Below are positions 12,601-21,556 of a stretch of 64,000 nt of DNA, piece by piece. The stretch comes from Chaetoceros tenuissimus. Taxonomy: Eukaryota > Bacillariophyta > Thalassiosirophyceae > Chaetocerotales > Chaetocerotaceae. The stretch lies in assembly GCA_021927905.1 (NCBI GenBank), contig BLLK01000022.1, positions 2,418,001 through 2,482,000 on the forward strand, written 5' to 3'. How positions within the stretch are numbered: position 1 is the first letter of the stretch; every line of letters begins with the position of its first letter. The notes under the pieces are model-generated. The model worked only from the letters and a program-made list of their open reading frames with translations, had not been told where the DNA came from and ran no database searches. The position numbers and the translations under genes were made by a program.

Positions 12601-13049
12601 CTCTCATAAAACTTTGCGGAAGACCATCATCTAACGATGTCGAGACCCGTCGACATTGTTTGACACTGGCACTTCGAACTCTCGGCAAAATGCAAGAAAT
12701 GGATCACATCCAACCTACAAGTTTCACGTATGGTGCAGTTTTAGCTACAGTATCAAAGTTATCTAAAGGAAAACAATTTGAGAGTATTTTGAAAAAAGTA
12801 TTCCAGGACTGTTGCGAAGATGGTGTCTTAAACGATTCCATTCTTAACCTTTTACCTCGAATAGCAAAGCCCAATTTGCTTGCTGACATCCTCCAAATTG
12901 ATAGAAATCGTATTCATAGTGTGTCTACGAAGGATTTACCAGAATCATGGAGCAGAAATGCAGAAAACAAAGTCACAAAAAGAGGTCAGAGAGCAGTAAG
13001 TAGATCAGTGCACAATACAGGCCGCTCAAGGATCAAGTCGAAAAAATAA
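9615..13049 (+). CDS. Pentatricopeptide repeat (PPR) protein, probably mitochondrial
   Basis: An intronless gene of 1144 aa from ATG 9615; the in-frame TTG just before it is not needed. PPR proteins bind organellar RNA one base per repeat and act in processing, stability or translation. Roughly twenty degenerate PPR motifs fill residues 200-1090, recognisable as xxTYNTLLxAYxxxG helices (TITYNTLLSAYSNA, VCYNTVIAAYAKCG, VTYNSILSTCLS). The N-terminus (MNKAMYKKVCKQSF) is rich in Lys, Arg and Ser, has no acidic residues and no signal peptide or A-F site, which suits a mitochondrial presequence. The C-terminus is very basic after a SWSRN motif that also ends the plastid-type PPR protein at 35695-38668. 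The target RNA cannot be inferred. The stop lies 11 bp from the stop of the convergent gene on the - strand. Confidence 0.88.
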   Translation: MNKAMYKKVCKQSFSFWRLRGASLHQRHFVHFSKNLFFSTSKNEASVKISDGISEIDDMPLTKGIVNNKRHDWEKTQLEKTTERLLALNVSDFTSANALELTTAIAAWHSETTTNKDMEIFSKVKHLLEKLLEISSLQSIQAELNVDTINKVIDTWRKIANHNAPTKFQTSPSFAFDISNPDSFIHEGKQILYYICEHHEDLAHNDDKFQHPDEKSFNMIMDVLAKFGIPHQAELILDFMSDLTKKGQVQCRPSTITYNTLLSAYSNAVRLNKDIDHAEKAIDLLENMISLYEDTINPDVKPDVVSFATTIAACSYAAEYNSNYTQRAEDILFMMKEMYESSLYENGGNGEWLNIRPNSVCFSSAIHAWSKSGLPEALERASSLYNELSDSDFDNENTAATTALLTIYGNGLDNNIKGIGQAEKYLYDMIDKSSEKGNKDSMPTVITFTSLMTCLAESASRSFEGDGGESARQAEAMLNKMDEYFAQGHLDLRPSTITFNALINVWSKTRTPDAGDRAAFWLKEMEERENIEPDLVCYNTVIAAYAKCGQAEEAETILRNLISAAKKGQIKFTPNCVTFAAAIDAHADNGDPRKAEQLLDLMNQIRDEEGWADMEANDFCLNGIVKAYMKSKDRNKVEKCLKLLQENRQICTEVSISLVLEGLSKSKRLGQRYIEDTAKRILESMWEQFEKGNRNIMPTSATYASIINIFAKRQNQRDAFHYLNELLDKYSTLSHHSLKPSVVCYNTCLHAFNKASTEEEAKKAEEILDLMINDIHVEPDSFSMTNVISAWANCNNPERAEAILNNMQTIYEEGNQNMKPTTVSFGAVLNAFARTGNVTRAKDIVDHMEELQDKEGFEEMKPNSVIYNTLINAFAKSKEDSALENALKVLNKMKNLRENGSTTVAPTTVTYNSILSTCLSTKTGEYDIARKIFQEMELSKLQCDDIAPTTVTYTIFLRILAKANVPKKSIIAEQIINTMESDGNEKTQPNNFTYDALIKLCGRPSSNDVETRRHCLTLALRTLGKMQEMDHIQPTSFTYGAVLATVSKLSKGKQFESILKKVFQDCCEDGVLNDSILNLLPRIAKPNLLADILQIDRNRIHSVSTKDLPESWSRNAENKVTKRGQRAVSRSVHNTGRSRIKSKK

Positions 13050-13060
13050 ATTGTAAATTA

Positions 13061-13984
13061 TTAGTATACTTTGCAAGTTGTTTCATCAATACATTTGATA
13101 CAAGGTTTTTGGGGACTATTAATAACATATCTTGTGTTCAGCTGTTCAAAGCAGTCATTGATGAGTTTTACTGCCTCCTCACGTGTCATATCTTTACGAT
13201 AGTTTCGATCTAGTATGGACAAACAAAAATTTGATCCAAGTCCATGTGATCCATAATCTAGTGTCTGAAGAGCTCCATATTCATCAAGCCAAAAGAGCTT
13301 TGGCTCCAAACCTCCCTGCTCCTTGTCTGAATTCGTCAAAGCGATTTTGTCACTTTCATCAATTCCCTGTTTAGTGGCCAGCTTAATTTGAGATTGAATT
13401 CTTTCGTTGTAAGAAATATCACTGTGCGAAGAATCATGATCAATCCGTTTAGGAATCATTCCAGCAATGAGAGCACAAGCGTTCATTCTACTTCGCGTTC
13501 GCATAGCTTTCGCAATCATTGACCTCGCGAAGAACGCAACAGACTCTGCATCCAAACCTACAATGTCTTCACCACTAGACTCATCATTGAAACTCCTATG
13601 AAACAGTGATTGAACATCTGACCCCAGACCATTCTCATATTCTGTTTGTGTTACGTGTAAAGCCAACTGTCCAACTAATCTTTCACAATCTGCATTTTCA
13701 CCAGCACTCGCAACAGCGATAGGGGTCGTTAGCCGAGATCTCTGCACTGACAAAGATCCATATTCTGAGTTTGGAAATGGATTTGAGAGTATTTTTATTT
13801 TGTCTACTTGACTGGAAGTAAGTGTGATACTACTTGCACTCGATGAATCCGCTCCAAGAACAATGAAATCTTTACCTCTTATGCCAATCAATGTTTCTTG
13901 CCCAGCAGCCGAAGCTTTGACAAAATAGCAAGCCGAGGAAGCGACAGCAAAAATTAGACATAGTAACTTTTGGGACTGTTGCAT
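13061..13984 (-). CDS. Proteasome beta-subunit-like protein (beta4/PSMB2 type) with signal peptide
   Basis: A 307-aa Ntn-hydrolase-fold protein of the 20S proteasome beta family. The two best-matching blocks are the start of the fold (TLIGIRGKDFIVLGADSSSA) and the C-terminal helix region (LSILDRNYRKDMTREEAVKL), both closest to PSMB2/beta4. The catalytic Thr1 position is occupied by a non-Thr residue (AGQETLIG), as in non-catalytic beta4. Odd features are a hydrophobic N-terminus (residues 8-24, then ASA/AG), which looks like a cleavable signal peptide, and a length about 100 aa above the usual ~200, from insertions around residues 65-80, 115-150 and 190-225. It may be the sole beta4 with an odd N-terminus, or a paralogue sent into the secretory route or the periplastidal compartment. 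No aromatic residue follows the predicted cleavage site, so plastid stroma is not supported. Confidence 0.8.
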   Translation of the reverse strand: MQQSQKLLCLIFAVASSACYFVKASAAGQETLIGIRGKDFIVLGADSSSASSITLTSSQVDKIKILSNPFPNSEYGSLSVQRSRLTTPIAVASAGENADCERLVGQLALHVTQTEYENGLGSDVQSLFHRSFNDESSGEDIVGLDAESVAFFARSMIAKAMRTRSRMNACALIAGMIPKRIDHDSSHSDISYNERIQSQIKLATKQGIDESDKIALTNSDKEQGGLEPKLFWLDEYGALQTLDYGSHGLGSNFCLSILDRNYRKDMTREEAVKLINDCFEQLNTRYVINSPQKPCIKCIDETTCKVY

Positions 13985-14535
13985 TTTGCAATGATTTATA
14001 CAAACAAGTCTTTGACAGTGGTTGTTTCAATAAAGATGAGAGAGTGACTCTCTTCTTGGATCTTGGACCGGAACAAAAACAGGCATATTCATATATTTTG
14101 CCCGGAAACGGAAAAAATGAGAAAACCGAAAATTTTATATCAGATTAGCAGGCAGCTAGAGCATAGCCACTTAATACGCGTCATTGTTTCTTGCGGTGTT
14201 TTTTGCGTAAGTAGAAACAGAAACAACCAAAAGATATCTTTGAAAACTGCTTTACTGGAAACTACATGGCCATAATCTCCAGAGCAAAGTAAGAATGTAC
14301 CATAGGTGCTAAGGTTGAAGTGCATCTTCTCATATAGAAAGAATTCAGTAGCATTTATTCGCTTCAATTATTCATGTGCGGAGAGTAGAATAAAGAACGA
14401 ATTTATGAGTCATCTAGACATTTTTTTAAATGTGATTGCTATTATTTTTTCTAACTAGTTTATCGCAACTAACATTCTGCATTCAAGCATTCGCGTGACT
14501 GTAATTATATACGGTATTTTCCGCGTATTCAAACT
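13985..14535. other. Intergenic, upstream of the proteasome-like gene
   Basis: This lies between the start of the proteasome-like gene (reading left) and the 3' end of the lumenal-protein gene. It must contain the promoter of the former. A near-palindrome of GAGAGT/ACTCTC lies around 14039-14053. ORFs of 70-75 aa on both strands overlap one another and resemble nothing known. Confidence 0.5.
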
Positions 14536-15136
14536 TTACGAACTGTTGTGACTCAAAAAAATGAGGTTTTACTGCCATTATTCTTGGGATTATCGTTATC
14601 TTTCTTTTTTGAGGATTTTTCTTTTTCAGCTATTTCATCATCATCAAAGTTAACTCCTAGCTTTCCCATCAATGAATCTATTTTCGTTTCCTCATTTGTG
14701 TTCAGGTTCTTTGAATTTCCTTCATCCAATATATTACCTATAGGAGTGCACCTTTTGGTTGTACAAAAATACTGTAAGTATAGTCATTCGTTTGGCATAT
14801 CAATATTATGCCTCAACTGTACTATTGAAAAACTAACCTCCATTCTTGAAAATGTTCGAATAAACCTGTGGAACATATACTCTCATTCCTTGATTCTAAA
14901 GCTATAGCTGGGGTGCTTGTGGCGATAACAAGAGATAACAACAAAGCAGCTGAAGCTCTCCGACCAACTTCGAAATCAAAAGGTTCATGATGCTGATGTC
15001 CAAATTCAGGTTTTGTAAACATCAATTGGGACTTTTGAACATTTTTCGCGCTATTATGGATAACACTGAAAGCCTCAATGTTAGCGGCTCCTAGCAGTAA
15101 TGCTAGCGATATAGGAACACTAGACATATGCATCAT
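14536..15136 (-). CDS. Thylakoid-lumen-type plastid protein, two exons
   Basis: Exon 1 is 15136-14838; exon 2 most likely 14751-14536. The first ATG chosen (15136) gives MMHMSSVPISLALLL, a signal peptide followed by IEAFSV, an ASAFAP-like site, then a short basic transit region. A second hydrophobic segment (about residues 60-75) after GRR ends in PAIALES, which looks like a twin-arginine thylakoid transfer signal. The mature part is small, with two Cys near its start, and ends in a Lys/Asn/Asp-rich hydrophilic tail (FDDDEIAEKEKSSKK). The donor GTTAGT at 14837 is clear. For the acceptor, CCAAAAG ending at 14752 keeps the frame, whereas the better-looking TTACAG ending at 14772 runs into a stop. 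The function is not recognised; the targeting inference is stronger than the splice detail. Confidence 0.65.
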
Positions 15137-15343
15137 CAGTAGTGAAGGTATGTAGAGAGTTTCAGGTATCGATAGTATGTGTTTTCGATGATCGTCAAGC
15201 GAGCAAGTGCCTACCACGTACGGCAGACCGTTGGAACCTCTAACTAAGCTAAATCCCTCAAAATCTGTCAAATAGCTAAATAAGTATAGCAAATGTCCTA
15301 TAAAAATTATACTCACAAAACTTTAAAAAAAAGATGTTTTTGT

Positions 15344-17270
15344 TTATTCGTCTTCCAAATCATTATTACACTCAATTTTTAGCAAGCTTCTCTTTTCTAT
15401 TGTTTCCTCTTTTTTAGCTTTTCTTCGTCTCTTTGCTTTTTCAGTTCTTGGGTCATCATCACTACGCTTTTTTCTTTTCAACTCATAAGTTTTCAATGCT
15501 TTTTTTACCTTCGGATGCTCATCACGTCGATCCCATTTGTTATGAAGGATTGCTTTTTTAAAGTAACTTGTTTCACATCTTGATTTACTTTCGTAGTTTG
15601 AAAAAATTTGGTGCGACCGCTCCATGAATGATTCCTCATATTCTTTCAACCCTCGGAATCTCCGAAGGTAGTCTCGAACAAGATGCTTTTCAATAGTATG
15701 AAATTTTGGAGTGCTTGGAAAGTTTCCTGCTCTCCATGCTTTACTGAAGTCTCTAACAGTGCTTTCGATATCTTGAAGGTCATCTTCCGATAGAGAGCCG
15801 GCGGGAGCCATACATTTGGCGTAGATGTCGTCCGCAAGACCAAGGCAAAAAGTTGCATATTTAAAAGCGATATCAATTTCGTCATCAGTCATAGGGCTGG
15901 TATCATCAATAGTTCTTTTTCGTCTGTTTTCAGCAGCCACTTCCTTCAAAAACGATTGCATCCTCATATAACTCGCGGACTTTGTCTTTGGAGCAAAACA
16001 ACTTGTTCTCAAAGAATGTATCAGTATAACTTTTGACTTTGACAAACTGAGTTGTGGTTAGATTAGCATATTTAATCAAACCTCCAACATCAGCTGCGGA
16101 CATTTTTTTCGGCTCTATCATTTTAAATTTTTTCTTAGCAATTGTTCGTATAGATTCTTCATTATCTTTGTCTTTGACTAGTGACTCCAAGAGCCAAGTA
16201 GTCCTTTCACAAGCAAGATCTTTTCGTTCTGAATCTGTTTTTGCTTTTGATGCTGGCACCATCCGGTCTGCTATATTTAAAATCTGAGTTTTTGATCCGC
16301 CTCTCCGATAACTTTCTTTTGATATTGGTTGCGTCAATGGTATAAGCACACGTTGCGAATCATTTGGGTTATTGAATCTTAATAGATCCAAATTCGGATA
16401 CAATTCACTTGTTTTCACAAATGACTTTAATAATACTCTGATGAGATGGGGCACGAAAGGGATTCCAAACATTTCAATCGGTGCCTTTACATCCGGTGGA
16501 ACATCCAACTCTTGCAGTTCTACGTCTGCTATACCAGCATTGCGATATTTGCTAAGCAGCTGTGACATAAGTTCTTTCCTTTTTGGGCTTTGTAGGTGTG
16601 CTTGCACTTGCGGTGCAGTTGTAATAAAAGTGAAGTCCATTTTATCTGGACTAACTTTATTACTACTACTTATTTTGCGCAATGAGGACCGAGTCACCCG
16701 AGGAGATTGAATCTCATCCTCCACATCCATATCCTCCACATCCGTGTCTTCTTCTTGCACTCCTTTTAAAGACGCCACCTTTACTGGACTGCTGGCACTT
16801 GATACTATTTGAGGGCTGCTATTAGCAGCATACTCCCTAATGCTTTTCTTAAGTCTATCGCTCCATTTTGTCCATTCTGCTTTTTTGTTTACACTTGGCG
16901 CTTTCATTCCTTTCTTCTGGTCGCTAGGCTTTTTGATCAACGGATTATCTTTACCACCTAAGCATAGAAACAAATGCCGCCTTTTACCACCATCATCCAT
17001 GCACTGGGATTTGGATTCGTTGAATGACGTATTGTAGAGCTTTTCTTGCAACTTTTCATGATCATGTTCTATACAGTCTTTTTTCTTCCCAATTTTCTTC
17101 AATACACCTGCACAATTCAAGACTCTATTCAAATCTTCCACTGTTTTCAATCCAATAGCATAAGCAAGACTATTCTTTTCCATTTCCGTTGTCTTCACAG
17201 CATAATACCACTTCTCGGTAGTAACGAACATGTCGCATACCTTTCGAAAATCATTTATAACTCTGTCCAT
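15344..17270 (-). CDS. Unrecognised, probably mobile-element-derived gene with frame change
   Basis: Two overlapping frames read as one gene: 17270-15930 (446 aa) and 16045-15344 (233 aa). They overlap by 116 bp with a +1 shift. The shift can be explained by one extra T in the TTTTT run near 15948, or by an intron with a weak donor (GTCAAA) and the acceptor TTGAAG; the sequence alone does not decide. The first part has a small N-terminal domain, a long acidic/Ser-rich linker and a Cys-poor helical region. The second part has PKFHTIEKHLVRDYL... then EESFMERSHQ, a His-Glu-His pattern I associate with uncharacterised element-encoded proteins of algae and animals, and ends in a Lys/Arg-rich tail. 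No terminal inverted repeats were found by eye. The catalytic role is unknown; a decayed transposon ORF or a domesticated gene are both possible. Confidence 0.5.
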
Positions 17271-18403
17271 GTCGATTTCTCTTAGGACCCTTTTTTACTA
17301 GTGTCTACTGGTATCTTCAGGAATCTATATCTGAAAAAGGTCCTAAGAAATATTTCTAGTTATCGAGATAGGAGTTCCGAACTGGAGTCGATAGATGTAA
17401 TTACATTCATTTCTCATTTAGTTCAACGGATGTTGTGTTCATTTTTTTGTTTTGGCGCGAACGCAAAAGGGTTCTGATTGTAGACGTTACTGGCAGTTAT
17501 AGTATTATTTATACGTACTTACGGAGTTTCTACGACGTTCCAAATGTAGACCGATTCTGCCGTACGTGTACGTATATTCATGCATAGTATATAGTAGTAT
17601 GAGTGAATACCATGTATGGTGAGATGATACTTTACGTAAAATCGATAATTGATGATGACGATAGATGCCATTCTTGGCCAATACCATTGCCACATAAAAT
17701 ATAGATGAGTCGAGTCACCTGTCACTTCGAAAAATGCATGCAGACCACCACGAAACAACACTTCTTTAAAAGTTCATATGCACCATTGCAAGTAGTATGA
17801 AATAAAACTATCGCCTGATGAAATGTACTGTATTATGAAAATATTTTTTCGTTCTCGTGACGGTTCTGTGGTGATTGATGATGCTCTTCTCGTCACTTTT
17901 CCTCCGCCATAGATGGTTGGATTTGGTTGTGGGTATGATGTGATGTCTGTCACGACGTGTCTTCCAGATGGGGCCCGTGGATAGGAAGGGCTGTTCCAAA
18001 TTTTCCTTATTTCGAGAATTTGTATAAGTAGGAGAGGAGGTGTCTGTAAAAACAACAGGAAAGAACTTTTTTGAGACAAAAATATATTCTGTTTTCTTGT
18101 ATTCCTCTGCATCAGAAAAACAGCTGCTGCCATCTGCTGCTGTAAAAGGCCTAGATGATGAGTGAAACAGATTCCACACGCGTCTCTCTACAACATTGCA
18201 ACGCATCAAACTCTTCCTCTTCTACCAAAGCCTAGCTAGACGCAATTGTGATATAAGCTCCTCAACATCTGTTCTAGTAACCACGACACGACTTCTCTTT
18301 CCTGAAGCTCATTATCTAGAAACAAATTCAAAGCATAACGTCTAGCTAAATCAACTTTACTGATACGGTAAACATATAAATAGGAAACACAACTAGTATT
18401 CTA
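17271..18403. other. Long intergenic region upstream of the bZIP-PAS gene
   Basis: 1.1 kb between two divergent starts, so it holds both promoters. It is rich in ACGT/GTACGT words (17500-17590). A TATA-like ATATAAATAG lies at about 18374, only 30 bp before the bZIP ATG, so it may not be the functional TATA box. Small ORFs on the - strand (17505-18209) overlap each other in different frames and show no family features. Confidence 0.5.
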
Positions 18404-21355
18404 ATGCATCAAGACACATCACGGGCTGCTAGCTCAAAAACGCAATCCCAGCAGGACAATATAAATATGAATGGAAATTCTAACCACTCGAATCAACAAC
18501 AACTATTTCCTAGTCTCAACTTTGATGACGACAACGAGTTCCAAAACCTAGCGGAGATGGGAGAGGGCGGTGATTACGACCTTCCTTATGTGTTTTGGGA
18601 CGACGGGGACATGAACATTTCTGGAATGAACAATTCCGAAGAAGGTTCATCGCACTCTAGTGCTCAGCAAGACTCCTCTAGGTCTTCAAGGAAAGCTATT
18701 ACAGACGAAGCATCGCAAACCAACAGCAGTCTTCCTGCAATGGCTCTACAACAGCAAATGGCCATGAGCTTCTCTAGTAATGATAGAAACACGAATGGCA
18801 GCAATAATCAGCAACCTGCTACCGGAAATAATGACGGAGGAGCGAATCTGACGCAGTATCTCAATGGATATTCACCACAACTCGTGAACCCATCTAATGG
18901 GCTTCAGCCCTTTGTTCTTCCGGCTACTCTAGATGGGAGAAACGTCAGTTCCTCAGTGCATCAAGCTCAGCTATCAAATAACTTTCTAAACTCAATGAAA
19001 CCTCCTCCTAACCAGCAACAAGTTCAACTTCAAAGACCCAAGGAAAGTAACGTGAATGCACAACAACAGCAGCAAAATGTTGTCAACATTCTTCCTAGGA
19101 TGCCAGATATGAAAAGTACTCCTCAATCACAAGGTGATCAACAGCAGCAAGCACGGATACAGCAGCAGCAAGCACAGGCACAACAACAGGCTCAAGCACA
19201 GCAGCAATTTCAAGGAAACCTCTTCAATCTACAGAATGCTTTTGCTCCACAGCAACTAGCTGCTGCTTGGCAGACTAACGCCAACTCTATACAAAATTTG
19301 CAGTATTTACAGCAGCAGTTGCAAGCGGGGAATCCATTTCTTAACAATGGACTTTTGCCCGGAAGTAATCAAATGCTACCTCCACAGCAAATGATGCAAC
19401 CAAACCAGATGCATTTACAGCAACAACAAGCTCAAGCTCAGCAGCAGCAACAACAAGCTCAGCAGCAGCAGCAGCAGCAAGCTCAAGCTCAGCAGCAACA
19501 AAGAGTCCAACAAATGCAACAGCAACAACTTCAGCAGCAGCAAGCGCAACAAAGAGCACAGCAGGCTCAACAGGAGCAAGCACGAGCACAGGCACAAGTA
19601 CAAACGCAACAACAACAACAACAAAATGCTGGGCAGAAGCAGCAACAGGCAGAACTCCAAGCAAAAGTTGACTCTGTTCAAGCGCAGATTAAGAATATAG
19701 AAGAACATCAACGCCAACAGCTCGGAGAAAAACAGAAGCAATCACAAAATCAATCCAGCCAAATGTACCAACAGCAAGATATTTCCCAGACACAGTTAAA
19801 TAATGGGCGTGCACCTCCAAGTAGAAGTGGACCTAGTAATAACATGGGCCAGCCTGCCCCAAGACCCTCTACGAACCTCACGACTCCATCACAATCGAAA
19901 TTACCTCAGCTGAAGACGAATGTCGTCTCTTCAAGTGATACAGATGGTGAACATAGTTCGCGCCCTGCCCCAATGACAACCCTGAAAAAGCGAAGCACGG
20001 CGACTAGAGATTATGCAGAACCTACTACTTCCTCCAAAGCTTTGAAAGATTCCAAGTTTTCTAGTTTGGAGTCTGACCTGAAGAAAAAAGATGAAGACGT
20101 CACAGATGAAGAAAGAAACGCTGAAAATAGGAAGCGCAATAGGGAGCATGCTAGAAATACTCGTGCTAGGAAAAAGGCTTACTTGGAGTCTCTCAAGACT
20201 ACACTGGATGAGCTATGCCGTGAGCGTGACTCACTTGTTTCTGAGAGGGCAGGTGCTGCATCTTTGTTGCTAGAAGTTCAAAAGACAAGGATTGATGTAC
20301 TGCTTAGCTTCTTTGCCCTTAGATCTAGTTACGAAAAGAGAAGATCACTCTGGTCATCGATCCTGGATGAAAGCTTTAACTGTGTAATACCTGTGACTCC
20401 TTATCGTTCGTTTCCAGCTAGCGAAGTGCAAATATCGAAGTGTCAACGAACAATAATGGGAATTGATGGTATGATTGCTGATACAGCCTCCATGCATGTC
20501 TTGTTGAACTCTTTGGTAGATAGATCGCGCTATCCAAATGGAAAAATCGACTTTAGGTACACTTTGATTGCAGAGGAAGCAATCGTGTCTGGTAGCCAAA
20601 TGATGGCAAGATGGAGCATGACGACCACTAATGCTACTAAACTAGGTGCTAAACGAGAAATAAAGAAGATGGGCATGCTGTGTGCCAAATTCACCAGTGC
20701 CCACAAGATTGTAGCCTTGGAACTAATGTTTGATGTGATGGCCTTCATGCTCCAACTAAAACAATGTGCTGGAGTCAATGCTTTTACAGTAGTACCGAAT
20801 ACCGTTCAGACGTGTATTGGTCCATTTGGAAACTCTCCCATGGTAATGACACTTGCCGATAGGCCATATACAATTGTACAGGTTAATCAACAGTGGGAGG
20901 ATATGACTGGATGGAAGTCTGAAGAGGTCGTAGGCAAGAAGTCATGTAAAATATTACAAGGGGAAGAAACAGAATCTTCATCTATTGGTGATATGATGAA
21001 TAGCATCAACTACCAAAGGCCCGCTTTCAATGTGCTGACAAACTACACAAAGGGAGAAAAGAAAATGTTTAGGAATTTTATAAATTTGTATCCATTAAGC
21101 ACAGACTCAGAGATCACTCACTATGTTGGCCTTACCATTCATATTGAATGGCTTGATGACGTAAAGAAAACTTCCCATAAGGATTCTGCAGGTCCAGTTC
21201 AAGTGAAACCAAAGCTTGAACAACCACCAACAGGGTTGAAAGCAACAAAAAGCAATGAATTATCAAATTCAGGATCAGGCCCAACAAAGGTTTCTTTATC
21301 AATTGACGAGTCAGATTCAAGGTCAAGTGGCAATGCATTTACTTCTGAGAGTTAA
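18404..21355 (+). CDS. bZIP transcription factor with C-terminal PAS/LOV-like domain and glutamine-rich region
   Basis: A 983-aa nuclear regulator. Residues about 200-430 are dominated by Gln (long CAG/CAA runs), a probable activation region. A basic region at about 568-595 carries the bZIP signature N-x7-R (NREHARNTRARKKAYLESL) followed by a short leucine zipper. A PAS domain lies at about 805-915: VNQQWEDMTGWKSEEVVGKK, then SCKILQG, then TNYTKGEKKMF and FRNFINLYPL. The domain order is that of the stramenopile bZIP-PAS/aureochrome group. Cys848 sits where the flavin-reactive Cys of LOV domains lies (NCRFLQG), but one residue is inserted before it, the preceding Asn is Ser, and the usual Gln of the last strand appears to be Thr (VGLTIHI). 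Photoreception is therefore doubtful. The C-terminus is Ser/Lys-rich. Intronless. Confidence 0.9.
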   Translation: MHQDTSRAASSKTQSQQDNINMNGNSNHSNQQQLFPSLNFDDDNEFQNLAEMGEGGDYDLPYVFWDDGDMNISGMNNSEEGSSHSSAQQDSSRSSRKAITDEASQTNSSLPAMALQQQMAMSFSSNDRNTNGSNNQQPATGNNDGGANLTQYLNGYSPQLVNPSNGLQPFVLPATLDGRNVSSSVHQAQLSNNFLNSMKPPPNQQQVQLQRPKESNVNAQQQQQNVVNILPRMPDMKSTPQSQGDQQQQARIQQQQAQAQQQAQAQQQFQGNLFNLQNAFAPQQLAAAWQTNANSIQNLQYLQQQLQAGNPFLNNGLLPGSNQMLPPQQMMQPNQMHLQQQQAQAQQQQQQAQQQQQQQAQAQQQQRVQQMQQQQLQQQQAQQRAQQAQQEQARAQAQVQTQQQQQQNAGQKQQQAELQAKVDSVQAQIKNIEEHQRQQLGEKQKQSQNQSSQMYQQQDISQTQLNNGRAPPSRSGPSNNMGQPAPRPSTNLTTPSQSKLPQLKTNVVSSSDTDGEHSSRPAPMTTLKKRSTATRDYAEPTTSSKALKDSKFSSLESDLKKKDEDVTDEERNAENRKRNREHARNTRARKKAYLESLKTTLDELCRERDSLVSERAGAASLLLEVQKTRIDVLLSFFALRSSYEKRRSLWSSILDESFNCVIPVTPYRSFPASEVQISKCQRTIMGIDGMIADTASMHVLLNSLVDRSRYPNGKIDFRYTLIAEEAIVSGSQMMARWSMTTTNATKLGAKREIKKMGMLCAKFTSAHKIVALELMFDVMAFMLQLKQCAGVNAFTVVPNTVQTCIGPFGNSPMVMTLADRPYTIVQVNQQWEDMTGWKSEEVVGKKSCKILQGEETESSSIGDMMNSINYQRPAFNVLTNYTKGEKKMFRNFINLYPLSTDSEITHYVGLTIHIEWLDDVKKTSHKDSAGPVQVKPKLEQPPTGLKATKSNELSNSGSGPTKVSLSIDESDSRSSGNAFTSES

Positions 21356-21556
21356 GAAGTATTTTATTCTGTGATTTTTTTTAATTATGATTTCATATGA
21401 AAGAAATTAGATATTGAATACTCATATGAGAAAAGTAGTTCGTAAATATAATATAATTCTTTTTTAGCAAACGTGTAGTTTATAGAATTTGTTTGATAAG
21501 AAGCTCAATACCCGTGAATGGTTTTATTTGCTTCAAGAAAATTTAATCAGTTTACC

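Noticed and set aside
17505-18209. Overlapping - strand frames of 62-133 aa
   Set aside because: They overlap one another in different frames, lack motifs and lie in a promoter-like region.
19341-19741. Leu/Val-rich - strand frames of about 107 aa, resembling membrane proteins
   Set aside because: They are the complement of the CAG/CAA glutamine tract of the bZIP gene.
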